Assembly (NCBI GenBank): GCA_026991575.1
Contig: JALXBF010000188.1
Coordinates: 1 to 33,312 of the forward strand
Direction of reading: 5' to 3'
DNA: 33,312 nt
From: Planctomycetota bacterium
GTDB taxonomy: Bacteria > Planctomycetota > Planctomycetia > JALXBF01
Shown: piece by piece, positions 1-7,295 of the stretch
Layout of the letters: each line of letters opens with the position of its first letter
Numbering within the stretch: position 1 is the stretch's first letter
The notes under the pieces: model-generated
What the model saw: only the letters and a program-made list of their open reading frames with translations
Told to the model about the DNA's origin: nothing
Databases searched by the model: none
Position numbers and translations under genes: made by a program

Positions 1-44
1 GTATTCTACTTGTGCTACGGGAGTCCCTGGCCGGAGGACAAGGC

Positions 45-626
45 GTGGCGAAGGCACGAATCTACACTGGCACAGGCGATGACGGCACGACCGGACTGAT
101 CGGCAGGACACGCGTCTCGAAGAGCGATCCGCGTATCGAAGCATACGGTGCGGTGGACGAGCTCAACGCGTTGCTCGGCTTGGTCGTGGCCCACGGTGCG
201 GGCGAGCTGGATGAGGCGACGCTCAGTGGACTACGTGACGTGCAGGGGGACCTGTTCTGTATTGGAGCCGTGCTCGCGTCGCCGGAGGGAGCCGTGCCCG
301 GCTGCGAGGTGCCGGCCGAGCAGGTCCGGAAGCTGGAGCGTTGGATTGACCGGGTCGAGCAAGGCCTGGAGCCGTTGCGTTCGTTCATCCTGCCGGGAGG
401 AACCCGGCTGGCAGCCTGGCTGCATCTGGCCCGCACCGTGTGCCGTCGGGCGGAACGGCGTGTGGTCGCGCTGGCCGAGCGTGCGGCCGTGCCAGTTGTG
501 GTGATCCAGTACCTGAACCGGCTCAGCGACCTGCTGTTCGTGCTGGCCCGAGACGCCAACGCCCGCGCCGGGCAGTGCGAAGTGCGCTGGCAACGCCCCG
601 CGGCAGATGCCGAGAAATCGGCGTAG
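45..626 (+). CDS. Cob(I)alamin adenosyltransferase, PduO type
   Basis: The protein (193 residues) is predicted to transfer the adenosyl group of ATP to cob(I)alamin, making coenzyme B12 in the cytoplasm. The N-terminus carries the PduO ATP-binding signature (ARIYTGTGDDGTTGL), followed by the SDPRIEAYGAVDELNALLG stretch. Near the C-terminus are GGTRLAAWLHLART, CRRAERR and YLNRLSDLLFVLAR, the conserved helices of this trimeric family. Length is normal for the family. I chose the GTG at 45 because GGAGG lies 7 bases upstream and the family motif begins a few residues later; an in-frame GTG at 12 would add 11 residues without a good ribosome binding site. The purine nucleoside phosphorylase gene starts 47 bases downstream on the same strand, so the two may be co-transcribed. 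Family assignment is firm; the exact start is less so. Confidence 0.92.
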   Translation: MAKARIYTGTGDDGTTGLIGRTRVSKSDPRIEAYGAVDELNALLGLVVAHGAGELDEATLSGLRDVQGDLFCIGAVLASPEGAVPGCEVPAEQVRKLERWIDRVEQGLEPLRSFILPGGTRLAAWLHLARTVCRRAERRVVALAERAAVPVVVIQYLNRLSDLLFVLARDANARAGQCEVRWQRPAADAEKSA

Positions 627-673
627 AATGGCGACTCCGACAAGCGAACCGGGCGAATGACTGGAGGCGCCGA

Positions 674-1498
674 ATGCGTGGCCTGTACGAGCGAATCCAG
701 CAGGCAGTTGCGGCTATCCGAGAACGCTGGCAGGTGCAACCAAAGGTAGGCATCATCCTGGGCACGGGGCTGGGAGGTTTCGGACAAGAGATCGACGCCG
801 ATGTCGTGATCCCCTACGAACAAATCCCGCACTTCCCACAAACCACCGTCATGACCCACACCGGCCAGCTCATCTGCGGGTCGCTGGCCGGCGTCCCGGT
901 TGCTGCCATGGAGGGCCGGTTCCACTACTACGAAGGCTACTCGATGCAAGAGGTGACCTTCCCGGTCAGAGTTTTTGAGGCACTGGGGGCGGAAGTACTG
1001 GTGATTTCCAGCGCCTGCGGCGGCATGAACCCCGAGTACGCCAAAGGCGACATCGTGCTCTTGGACGATCACATCAACCTCATGCCCGAAAACCCGTTGC
1101 GCGGCTGGAACGATGAACGTCTCGGACCCCGCTTCCCGGACATGTGGCGCCCGTACGACCAGGAGCTGATCGAGGCAGCCGAGGCGATCGCTCGGCAGGA
1201 AGGCATCCGCGTCCACCGAGGCGTGTACGTGGCCGTGCCGGGCCCCAACCTCGAGACACGCGCCGAGTACCGCTTCCTGCGAATGATCGGTGCCGATGTC
1301 GTGGGCATGAGCACCGTGCCAGAGGCGATCGTCGCGGCCCACGCCGGGCTGCGCGTGCTCGCACTGTCCGTGGTGACCGACATCTGCCGCCCGCTGTTCC
1401 TGCAACCGATCGACCTGGACGATATCATTCGGACGGCAAATGAGGCAGAGCCCAAGCTGCGCACCATCGTCCGCGGCGTCCTGAAGAAGCTCGCGTGA
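674..1498 (+). CDS. Purine nucleoside phosphorylase (trimeric PNP family)
   Basis: The 274-residue protein belongs to the trimeric PNP/MTAP family, which cleaves purine nucleosides with phosphate to free base and (deoxy)ribose-1-phosphate for purine salvage. Visible family motifs are ILGTGLGGFG near residue 28 (phosphate loop), MTHTGQL, MEGRFHYYEGYS, SACGGMNP, VPGPNLETRAEYR (with the base-contacting Glu) and VGMSTVPEAIVAAHAGL. At residue 236 the usual Asn of the TN motif is replaced by Asp (VVTDICRP). In human PNP the equivalent Asn243 helps select 6-oxopurines, so substrate preference may be broader here. The ATG at 674 is preceded by GGAGG with 6-base spacing. The gene follows the adenosyltransferase closely; no pathway link between the two is obvious. 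The family is firm, the substrate uncertain. Confidence 0.93.
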   Translation: MRGLYERIQQAVAAIRERWQVQPKVGIILGTGLGGFGQEIDADVVIPYEQIPHFPQTTVMTHTGQLICGSLAGVPVAAMEGRFHYYEGYSMQEVTFPVRVFEALGAEVLVISSACGGMNPEYAKGDIVLLDDHINLMPENPLRGWNDERLGPRFPDMWRPYDQELIEAAEAIARQEGIRVHRGVYVAVPGPNLETRAEYRFLRMIGADVVGMSTVPEAIVAAHAGLRVLALSVVTDICRPLFLQPIDLDDIIRTANEAEPKLRTIVRGVLKKLA

Positions 1499-1595
1499 CA
1501 AGTACCGTCAATTGCGCCACGCGCTTGCTTGCGTCGCAGCGGCTGCGCGCAGGAAACCTTCAGCCCGGCCCTCCGTTGAACCGCAGTGCTCAGGA

Positions 1596-1625
1596 ACGCC
1601 GCTTGTAGCGGTTGCGGCGTGCTTT
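1596..1625 (+). terminator. Possible terminator after the PNP gene
   Basis: A perfect 7-base stem (ACGCCGC at 1596-1602 with GCGGCGT at 1614-1620) encloses an 11-base loop and is followed by GCTTTA. It lies about 100 bases after the PNP stop and before the beta-propeller gene. The T-tract is short, so this is a weak terminator candidate. Confidence 0.3.
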
Positions 1626-1671
1626 ACCGTCCTGCGTGAAGAAGCCATCGCACCGAGCCCACGGCTGCACC

Positions 1672-3246
1672 ATGACACAGCAATCGTACCGATGGCCGCC
1701 AGTTATTGCTGCCGTGTGCTGCGTCCTGGCAGTGGCGACCGGTCGAGACGGACTGGCGCAATATGAGATTGCCTTCTCCACGTATGCCGGGGGAAAACGA
1801 TGGGAGCATGCGCGCGACGTATGCACGGATCAGGCCGGCAATGTTTACGTGGTCGGCGGCACAGCCTCGTCTGATTTTCCGACAACCCCGGGCGCATTCG
1901 ACCGCACGTTCGACGACACGGGCCGGCGACTGGGCGACGCCGGGCCGTGCGATGCGTTTGTCATGAAATTCTCCCCGGAGGGGCGGCTTGTATGGTCCAC
2001 GTTGCTGGGCGGCCCAAACTATGACCGAGCGTACGCTGTGGAAGTGGACAAGTGGGGCAACGTGTACGTGGCCGGCCGGGCCGGCCCAGGTTTTCCCGTG
2101 ACCACCGATTCATTTCAACCGACGTTCGCCGGGAGCCGCTACAACGCCTTCTACGGCGATCAGAACGGGTTCGTTGCCAAACTCAGTCCCGACGGACGCC
2201 GTCTCCTGTGGGCAAGCTACGTCGGCGTCGGCGAGCTATGCCGCGATCTGGCAATTGACGCCGCCGGCAACGTGTACCTGCCGATGGGTTGGAACGCGCA
2301 CTCGCACCGGGTGCCCCTTCCGGCGTGGATGCGAACCGCTCTTGCGCACGCTTACCAGCCCAACCCGGCCGGCGACATCGACTGCGGTATCGTCAAAGTG
2401 CGTGCCGACGGCAAGGCAGTCTGCTGGGCGACCTGGATCGGAGGCTCGGGGAAGGAAACCCAGGAGGCAGCCATCCGGGTCGATTGCCGCGGCCGCCCGG
2501 TGATCCTGCTGAACACCCGATCCGATGACATTCCGACAACGCTCGATGTCACCTCCGGTGAGCGCGGCGATGAGGATGCTTACGTGGCAATGTTCTCTGC
2601 CGACGGGTCGCGAATGCTGTGGTCCGTGCGGCTCGGCGGCCCGGGCGACGACTGGGCACTGGGCACGCACAACCTGGCGGTGGATCGGTCAGGCAACGTC
2701 TACGTGGCCATCACAGCAGCAGCCGGCTTCCGCGCGCCAGGACTGCGTCGGATTGGGCCGTGCGGTGGGGCAACGGACATTGCTGTCGTGAGACTATCGG
2801 ATGGCGGCAGCGTGCTCGGATCGGTGCTTGTTGGGGGCAGTCGCAGCGACAGCGTTGACGGCATCACCGTCGATCCGGCAGGCAACGTGTTCGTCACCGG
2901 TGCCACCGCGTCGCCAGACTTTCCCACGACCGGCGGCGCCGCGCAGCGGACGCCGGCCGGAGGCCAAGATGCGCTGGCAATCGTGCTGACCCCTGATCTC
3001 CAAGCGCCGCGGTACATGACCCTTCTGGGCGGATCCTCGGACGACCGGGGCCGATCAGCGTGCCATGGGCCTCAGGGTCGCCTGTACCTGGTCGGTGCGA
3101 CCACTAGCGTGGACTGGCCGGTTAAGCGGCCGTTCCAGGCCCGTTTTGCCGGTACCAATGACCCCCGCTGGGCCAATGGCGACTGCGTGCTCGTGTGCTT
3201 GCGGCCGACCGTCGCCGACCGCAAGTCGGTCATTCAGCGCGATTGA
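1672..3246 (+). CDS. Secreted SBBP/NHL-type beta-propeller protein
   Basis: The 524-residue protein begins with a signal peptide (hydrophobic stretch IAAVCCVLAVATG followed by GLAQ). The rest is built from propeller-like repeats. Each has a core resembling D-x-AGNVYVxG, often followed by SxDFPTT and then a FSPDGRLLWxxxLGG strand; I count six to seven copies, at intervals of roughly 60-80 residues. This is the SBBP (beta-propeller repeat) pattern seen in many planctomycete and delta-proteobacterial exported proteins, usually of unknown ligand. No catalytic residues are apparent. I chose the ATG at 1672 because it places the signal peptide at the N-terminus; the in-frame start at 1612 would put 20 unrelated residues before it. 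The last 17 bases overlap the 3' end of the convergent ArsR gene. Function is unknown beyond probable extracytoplasmic location. Confidence 0.85.
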   Translation: MTQQSYRWPPVIAAVCCVLAVATGRDGLAQYEIAFSTYAGGKRWEHARDVCTDQAGNVYVVGGTASSDFPTTPGAFDRTFDDTGRRLGDAGPCDAFVMKFSPEGRLVWSTLLGGPNYDRAYAVEVDKWGNVYVAGRAGPGFPVTTDSFQPTFAGSRYNAFYGDQNGFVAKLSPDGRRLLWASYVGVGELCRDLAIDAAGNVYLPMGWNAHSHRVPLPAWMRTALAHAYQPNPAGDIDCGIVKVRADGKAVCWATWIGGSGKETQEAAIRVDCRGRPVILLNTRSDDIPTTLDVTSGERGDEDAYVAMFSADGSRMLWSVRLGGPGDDWALGTHNLAVDRSGNVYVAITAAAGFRAPGLRRIGPCGGATDIAVVRLSDGGSVLGSVLVGGSRSDSVDGITVDPAGNVFVTGATASPDFPTTGGAAQRTPAGGQDALAIVLTPDLQAPRYMTLLGGSSDDRGRSACHGPQGRLYLVGATTSVDWPVKRPFQARFAGTNDPRWANGDCVLVCLRPTVADRKSVIQRD

Positions 3247-3598
3247 GCACGCACTCCAGAAAACAGTCACACTGCTTGTAGTGCCCCTCTGGCTGCAGTG
3301 CCTGCATCAGCCGCCGGAACACGGAGTAGTCAACGCTGTAGTAGTTGAACTTGCCCCGCTGGTCGACGTTCACCAGGCCTGCCAACCGCATCAGGCCCAG
3401 ATGGCGGCTGACGGCCGGCTGGCTCTGCCCGACCCTCTGGCAGATTTCGGTCACGTTCAGCTCGCCGTAGCGGCTGAGCAGCAGGACGATCTTCAGCCGC
3501 GTTTCGTCAGAGAGCAGTCCGAAGACGGTGGACAGGTCACGAAGCAAGCGTGGATCAACGTGGCCGTTGCCCGTGGCAGGCTCGTTGTCCCGGAGCAT
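3230..3598 (-). CDS. ArsR-family winged-helix transcriptional regulator
   Basis: The 122-residue protein is a small dimeric DNA-binding repressor type. Residues 20-45 (LSTVFGLLSDETRLKIVLLL) are the classic ArsR/SmtB start. The recognition helix region is VTEICQRVGQSQPAVSRHLGLMRLAGLV, followed by the wing (VDQRGKFNYYSV). The usual metal-binding ELCVCDL motif in helix 3 is absent (here ELNVTEIC). Instead the C-terminus has three clustered cysteines (QCDCFLEC, about residues 109-116), which could bind a metal or sense redox state. GAGGAG lies 6 bases before the ATG. The gene has its own AT-rich upstream region with a palindrome, suggesting autoregulation. It is convergent with, and overlaps by 17 bases, the beta-propeller gene. 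The target genes and inducer are unknown. Confidence 0.9.
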   Translation of the reverse strand: MLRDNEPATGNGHVDPRLLRDLSTVFGLLSDETRLKIVLLLSRYGELNVTEICQRVGQSQPAVSRHLGLMRLAGLVNVDQRGKFNYYSVDYSVFRRLMQALQPEGHYKQCDCFLECVLNRAE

Positions 3599-3605
3599 AG
3601 CTGTC

Positions 3606-3645
3606 TCCTCAATGAATCTATTGTTTACATGTTAAGTTTACTCAT
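3606..3645 (-). promoter_or_regulatory. AT-rich promoter/operator of the ArsR gene
   Basis: This 43-base gap is strikingly AT-rich compared with its surroundings. It contains an imperfect palindrome, TTTACATGTTAA at 3624-3635 (one mismatched pair), flanked by direct repeats of GTTTAC at 3623-3628 and 3636-3641, 13 bases apart. ArsR-type repressors usually bind such AT-rich dyads over their own promoter. I could not assign convincing -35 and -10 hexamers. Confidence 0.5.
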
Positions 3646-5720
3646 TTTGATTGCTCCGGGACAAGCCGGATCGCCGGGCTCCAGACCATCACCTGCTTCT
3701 TCTGCACGGTTGCCTCACCCTGGATCACTACCTGAACCGGGTGGGCGGCATTCTTCGGCGTGGTCACCGTCAGCTTCCCTTCTGTCTGGTCCGGCGCGAC
3801 GGTGACTGCAGTTGCCGAATAGCCGCGTGGCAGCCCGAGCAGCGAAAGCTTCACCGGTACCTTGGCACCCTCGGGCCGGTCCACCTTGACGGTCAGCTCG
3901 ACCTTTGCGGTCGGCTTGAATTTGACCTCGGTCGCCGCTGCTGTCAGCTTGATCGGCGGAGCAATGGCGGCTGCCATGGCGGTCAGCCGGACAGGGTACT
4001 CCTGACGTTGATCGGCAATGTAGCTATGGCTTTCACGTGGCCGGGCGGTACGCACAATCTCACGGTCGCCCACCTTCGCCTTGCCCTTCAGCGTGAAACG
4101 GACGAGCGTTCCCGGCGTCAACTTCTCATCGGCAGTCAGCGTGACATAGGTCTCGTTCTGACCCGGTGCGATGGTGCCACCGGAGAACCGCACGCCCTCC
4201 GGCAGGCCATCGACCACCAGCTCTACCGGACCGCCGAAGCCGTCGAGCCGCGAGAGCCGCACGCGAAGGTACGCGGTACCGCCCACCGGCAGGGCACGGG
4301 CGATGGTCACGGCAATGTTCAGACGCGGGTTGGTGATGAACGGATCTGTGGGCACAAGCGCCAACTCAAAGTCAGGCTGGGACAAGTACAGTTGCAGCCG
4401 GTAACGGTAGTCCGGGCCGCCGATGCGGGCGGTGTCCCGCAGCCGGATGCGATACGTGCCGTCGGCCGGCAGCCGGTAGCGGATGCGAGCATCGGCCGGA
4501 TGGGGAAAACCGGCACGGTACACGGCGTCATCATTGGCGGCCAGCCTCCTGCCTCGGGCGTCGTACAGCTCCAGGTAAGGATCCAGCGGCGATCCGACTC
4601 GGCGTGCCACCGTTTCCACTACGATCACCTGGCCTTTCTTCCCGTCAAAAGTGAACCAGTCCGATTGGCCACGGGCGTGGATGGTGCCGTTGACGGCCTG
4701 GCCAATCTGCAGCGGCTGCGCCTGATCCGGCCCGTCGTTTGGTTCCTTCTCTGCTATCCCGTCGAAGGGATCGACCCAAAGCTCGATCTCGTTCGAGAAC
4801 TGATCGCCCACCGGCAGACGGAACGCATGCACGTCGGGGCGTTCGGCAATGGCCGGTAGCTTCACCTTGACGTCGGCAGGCAGGTGGACGCCGAACAGTT
4901 TCAGCGGCAGCTCTGTGCCGGCCTTGCCGCCAACCGGGAACCAATCGACTGCCAGCGGCAGTTGTCCAGCACGGAGCACGTACACGAAATCCCCCCGACC
5001 CCGGTAGGCGGTGTCTCGGACGCACAGGATGTACTCACCGTCGGCAGGCACCTCGTAGATGAGCACAGCGTCAGGCCGGTAGCGGAAGTCGTCGGCGCTG
5101 GCCACGAGGTGGCCGTCGGAACGGTACAGTTCCAGTGCCGGGTCAAACCAGCCGATGCGATCGTCGATGCGCAGGAACGGCAGCAATTCTCGGCCGATGG
5201 CCTGGAACACCAGTTTCTGGCCTGCCTTGGCGTAGAACCGGAAGAAATCGCGGTCGGCTCCCGTGACCACGCCGGTTATCGCCACGGGCAGTTGCTCCAG
5301 CGGCTGCGCCTGCTCTGGCAGCGTGTTCGGTTCCTTCTCCGCGATTACCGGCAGGTAATCCACGTAGAGGTAGCGGCAGTTTGACAGCCCGTGCTTGCCG
5401 ATCAGACGAATCTCCTGGACGCCAACCGGTGCGTCCTTGGCTGCGGTGATCTTCAGCTTGACGGTCGAGGCGTTTGGAACCTGCTCGAGTTTCGCGTTGA
5501 GCCCCTTGCCCGAGAAGACAACGCCCGTGATATCGACCAGGTTGCTTCCGGTGATCGTGATCAGCTGTTCGGTGCCGCGCTGGATTGCGGCCGGGGACAC
5601 AGTGCGCAGCTCCGGCGGAGGGACGGGGGCCGGAGGTGGTGCTGTGACGGCAGCATCTGTCGGGAAGAGCACGCACGCGGCAAGCCACAAGAGCTGGGGC
5701 AGCAGCTTCGACCTTTTCAT
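3642..5720 (-). CDS. Secreted TIG/IPT and double PPC-domain protein
   Basis: The 692-residue exported protein has a signal peptide at residues 1-24 (KRSK then LLPQLLWLAACVLFP). A TIG/IPT-like Ig domain follows (about 38-121, with VSPAAIQRGTEQLITITGSN). Two bacterial pre-peptidase C-terminal (PPC) domains come next, at about 127-250 and 324-445. Each opens with EKEPN and has the D-x-F-x-F/D-W-F-x-F strand and a late LPADGxYxIxLRDT strand. The remaining 240 residues look like Ig/beta-sandwich repeats, including a DGLPEGVRF strand. No protease domain is present, although PPC domains are often attached to secreted proteases. The ATG at 5720 is preceded by GAGGTG and starts the signal peptide. The gene lies downstream of a DUF1501 gene but is separated from it by a strong hairpin. 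It is probably an extracytoplasmic binding or structural protein; function is unknown. Confidence 0.85.
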   Translation of the reverse strand: MKRSKLLPQLLWLAACVLFPTDAAVTAPPPAPVPPPELRTVSPAAIQRGTEQLITITGSNLVDITGVVFSGKGLNAKLEQVPNASTVKLKITAAKDAPVGVQEIRLIGKHGLSNCRYLYVDYLPVIAEKEPNTLPEQAQPLEQLPVAITGVVTGADRDFFRFYAKAGQKLVFQAIGRELLPFLRIDDRIGWFDPALELYRSDGHLVASADDFRYRPDAVLIYEVPADGEYILCVRDTAYRGRGDFVYVLRAGQLPLAVDWFPVGGKAGTELPLKLFGVHLPADVKVKLPAIAERPDVHAFRLPVGDQFSNEIELWVDPFDGIAEKEPNDGPDQAQPLQIGQAVNGTIHARGQSDWFTFDGKKGQVIVVETVARRVGSPLDPYLELYDARGRRLAANDDAVYRAGFPHPADARIRYRLPADGTYRIRLRDTARIGGPDYRYRLQLYLSQPDFELALVPTDPFITNPRLNIAVTIARALPVGGTAYLRVRLSRLDGFGGPVELVVDGLPEGVRFSGGTIAPGQNETYVTLTADEKLTPGTLVRFTLKGKAKVGDREIVRTARPRESHSYIADQRQEYPVRLTAMAAAIAPPIKLTAAATEVKFKPTAKVELTVKVDRPEGAKVPVKLSLLGLPRGYSATAVTVAPDQTEGKLTVTTPKNAAHPVQVVIQGEATVQKKQVMVWSPAIRLVPEQSK

Positions 5721-5769
5721 GGTCACACCTCGTTGTCCACTCGGGCGGGTGCTGGGCAAAAGGGTAGCA

Positions 5770-5829
5770 CGCCTCCTGCTAAGCCGCCCGCAACTCCGGA
5801 TGGTGTCTTAGGCGGTCGAGCAGGAGGCG
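5770..5829 (-). terminator. Strong hairpin after the DUF1501 gene
   Basis: An 11-base perfect inverted repeat (CGCCTCCTGCT at 5770-5780 with AGCAGGAGGCG at 5819-5829) continues, after a 3x3 internal mismatch, with a further 5 pairs (CCGCC/GGCGG). The loop is about 22 bases. It begins 22 bases past the DUF1501 stop, read on the minus strand, and is followed a few bases later by CTTTT. It is probably a terminator or an RNA-stabilising 3' hairpin that separates the DUF1549/DUF1501 pair from the PPC-domain gene. Confidence 0.6.
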
Positions 5830-5851
5830 CGCCCGGTGGGGGGGTACTTTC

Positions 5852-7204
5852 CTAGAGCAGCTCGTCCAGCAGGCCGCCGCTGGCGATGGTACCCTGCGCC
5901 AGGGGCGTGATGTAAGCCACGCGGCCCTGCGGGTGCGGCAGCCGCTTCTTGTAATCGATGCCAAGCTGGCGGTAGATGCTCGCACACAGGTCCCACGGGT
6001 AGCAGGGGCGGTCCTTCACGAACTCTGCCCGCTCGGTGCTTTCGCCCACGATGCGGCCGCCCTGGAAGCCACCGCCGGCCAAGGCGACGGAGAAGACGTT
6101 TGGCCAGTGGTGTCGGCCGCCCTGCCAGCGGCTCGACCAGTCGATCTTCGGTGTCCGGCCAAACTCACCCTGGACAACCACAATCGTGCTGTCCAGCAGA
6201 CCGCGCTCGTAGAGGTCTTCCAACAGCGCCGAGAGGGCGCGGTCCAGGTCGGGCAGGAGATTCTTCAGGGCCTCGAAGTTCTTGAAGTGGGTGTCCCAGC
6301 CACCTCGATGTACCGTGACGAACGGGACGCCGCGCTCCACCAGGCGGCGGGCCAGTAAGCAACTCTGGCCGAACGTCGTCTTGCCGTAGCGCTCACGCAG
6401 CTTGGGGTCTTCCTTCTTCAAGTCGAACGCCTCGCGTGCCGAACCGAGCACCAGCCCGTAGGCCCGCTCATAGTAGGTGTCCACCACCTCGAAGAGCCGT
6501 TGCTGCTCGAACTTCCGAGCGAACGTGTCGATCTGCTGCATGAGCGTGCGTCGCTTGACGGCGCGCTCGGGCGTCAGCCCCGCAGCAAGCTCCAGGCCCT
6601 GAACCTTGAAGTTCGGCGACGCCGGGTTGCCGCCGGTTGCAAACGGCTTGTAGCGGCCGCCAAGGAAACCGGCTTCGCCATACCATGGCGGCGCGCTGGG
6701 GATGGCCACAAACGGCGGGATCTCACCCTTGTACCCGGCTTCGTAGCCCTTCTCCAGAGCGACCACCGAGCCCATCGACGGGTAGACAAGACCGCCTTGC
6801 AACACGTTACCCGTGTTGACAATGTGCGTTGCGATCTCGTGAGCGGGCGATGGGTGCGTGAAGGCGCGGATGATCGAGAACTTGTCAAACGTTTCAGCCA
6901 GGCGAGGCAGATACTCGCTCAGATAAACGCCGGGAACCTTGGTGCGAATCGCCTTGTACGGCCCGCGGAAATCCTCAGGAGCATCCGGCTTCGGATCCCA
7001 GCTATCGATGTGCGACGGCCCGCCCGACAGCCAGATCTGAATGACGCTCTTGGCCGGTGCGTCCTGGACCGCACCTTCGGCTTTCAGACGGAGCCATGCG
7101 GGCAACGATAGGCCCAAGGTCGTGATGCTTCCAACACGCAGGAAATCGCGGCGGGTCCATCCGTCGCACGTTGCATGTTTGCTTCGGAATCGCAGGTCCA
7201 ACAT
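5852..7204 (-). CDS. DUF1501 protein with Tat signal (first pair)
   Basis: The 450-residue protein is a DUF1501 member, a family within the alkaline-phosphatase/sulfatase-like fold that is greatly expanded in Planctomycetota. Residues 17-40 carry a twin-arginine export signal (TRRDFLRVG followed by a hydrophobic stretch), so it is probably exported folded, with a cofactor or metal. Conserved family motifs are WLSGGPSHIDSWDPKPDAP near residue 58, HRGGWDTH near 300, VVQGEFGRTPKI near 345 and GRHHWPNVFSVALAGGG. The Asp/His residues in these blocks correspond to likely metal ligands by analogy with the fold, not by proof. The ATG is preceded by AGGAGG with 8-base spacing. It lies 91 bases downstream of the DUF1549/DUF1553 gene, the usual partner arrangement. 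Its substrate is unknown. Confidence 0.92.
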   Translation of the reverse strand: MLDLRFRSKHATCDGWTRRDFLRVGSITTLGLSLPAWLRLKAEGAVQDAPAKSVIQIWLSGGPSHIDSWDPKPDAPEDFRGPYKAIRTKVPGVYLSEYLPRLAETFDKFSIIRAFTHPSPAHEIATHIVNTGNVLQGGLVYPSMGSVVALEKGYEAGYKGEIPPFVAIPSAPPWYGEAGFLGGRYKPFATGGNPASPNFKVQGLELAAGLTPERAVKRRTLMQQIDTFARKFEQQRLFEVVDTYYERAYGLVLGSAREAFDLKKEDPKLRERYGKTTFGQSCLLARRLVERGVPFVTVHRGGWDTHFKNFEALKNLLPDLDRALSALLEDLYERGLLDSTIVVVQGEFGRTPKIDWSSRWQGGRHHWPNVFSVALAGGGFQGGRIVGESTERAEFVKDRPCYPWDLCASIYRQLGIDYKKRLPHPQGRVAYITPLAQGTIASGGLLDELL

Positions 7205-7295
7205 TGCGGCTACCTCCTGGCTGCTAGCCCGAGCAGCTTTGCGAAACCAACCGCTGACGCACCGTCATGTCACCGACGCCGACTGGTCGCGGGCA

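Noticed and set aside
62-1501. Long minus-strand frame opposite the adenosyltransferase and PNP genes
   Set aside because: It has no recognisable motifs, spans two well-supported plus-strand genes and has the composition of an antisense translation.
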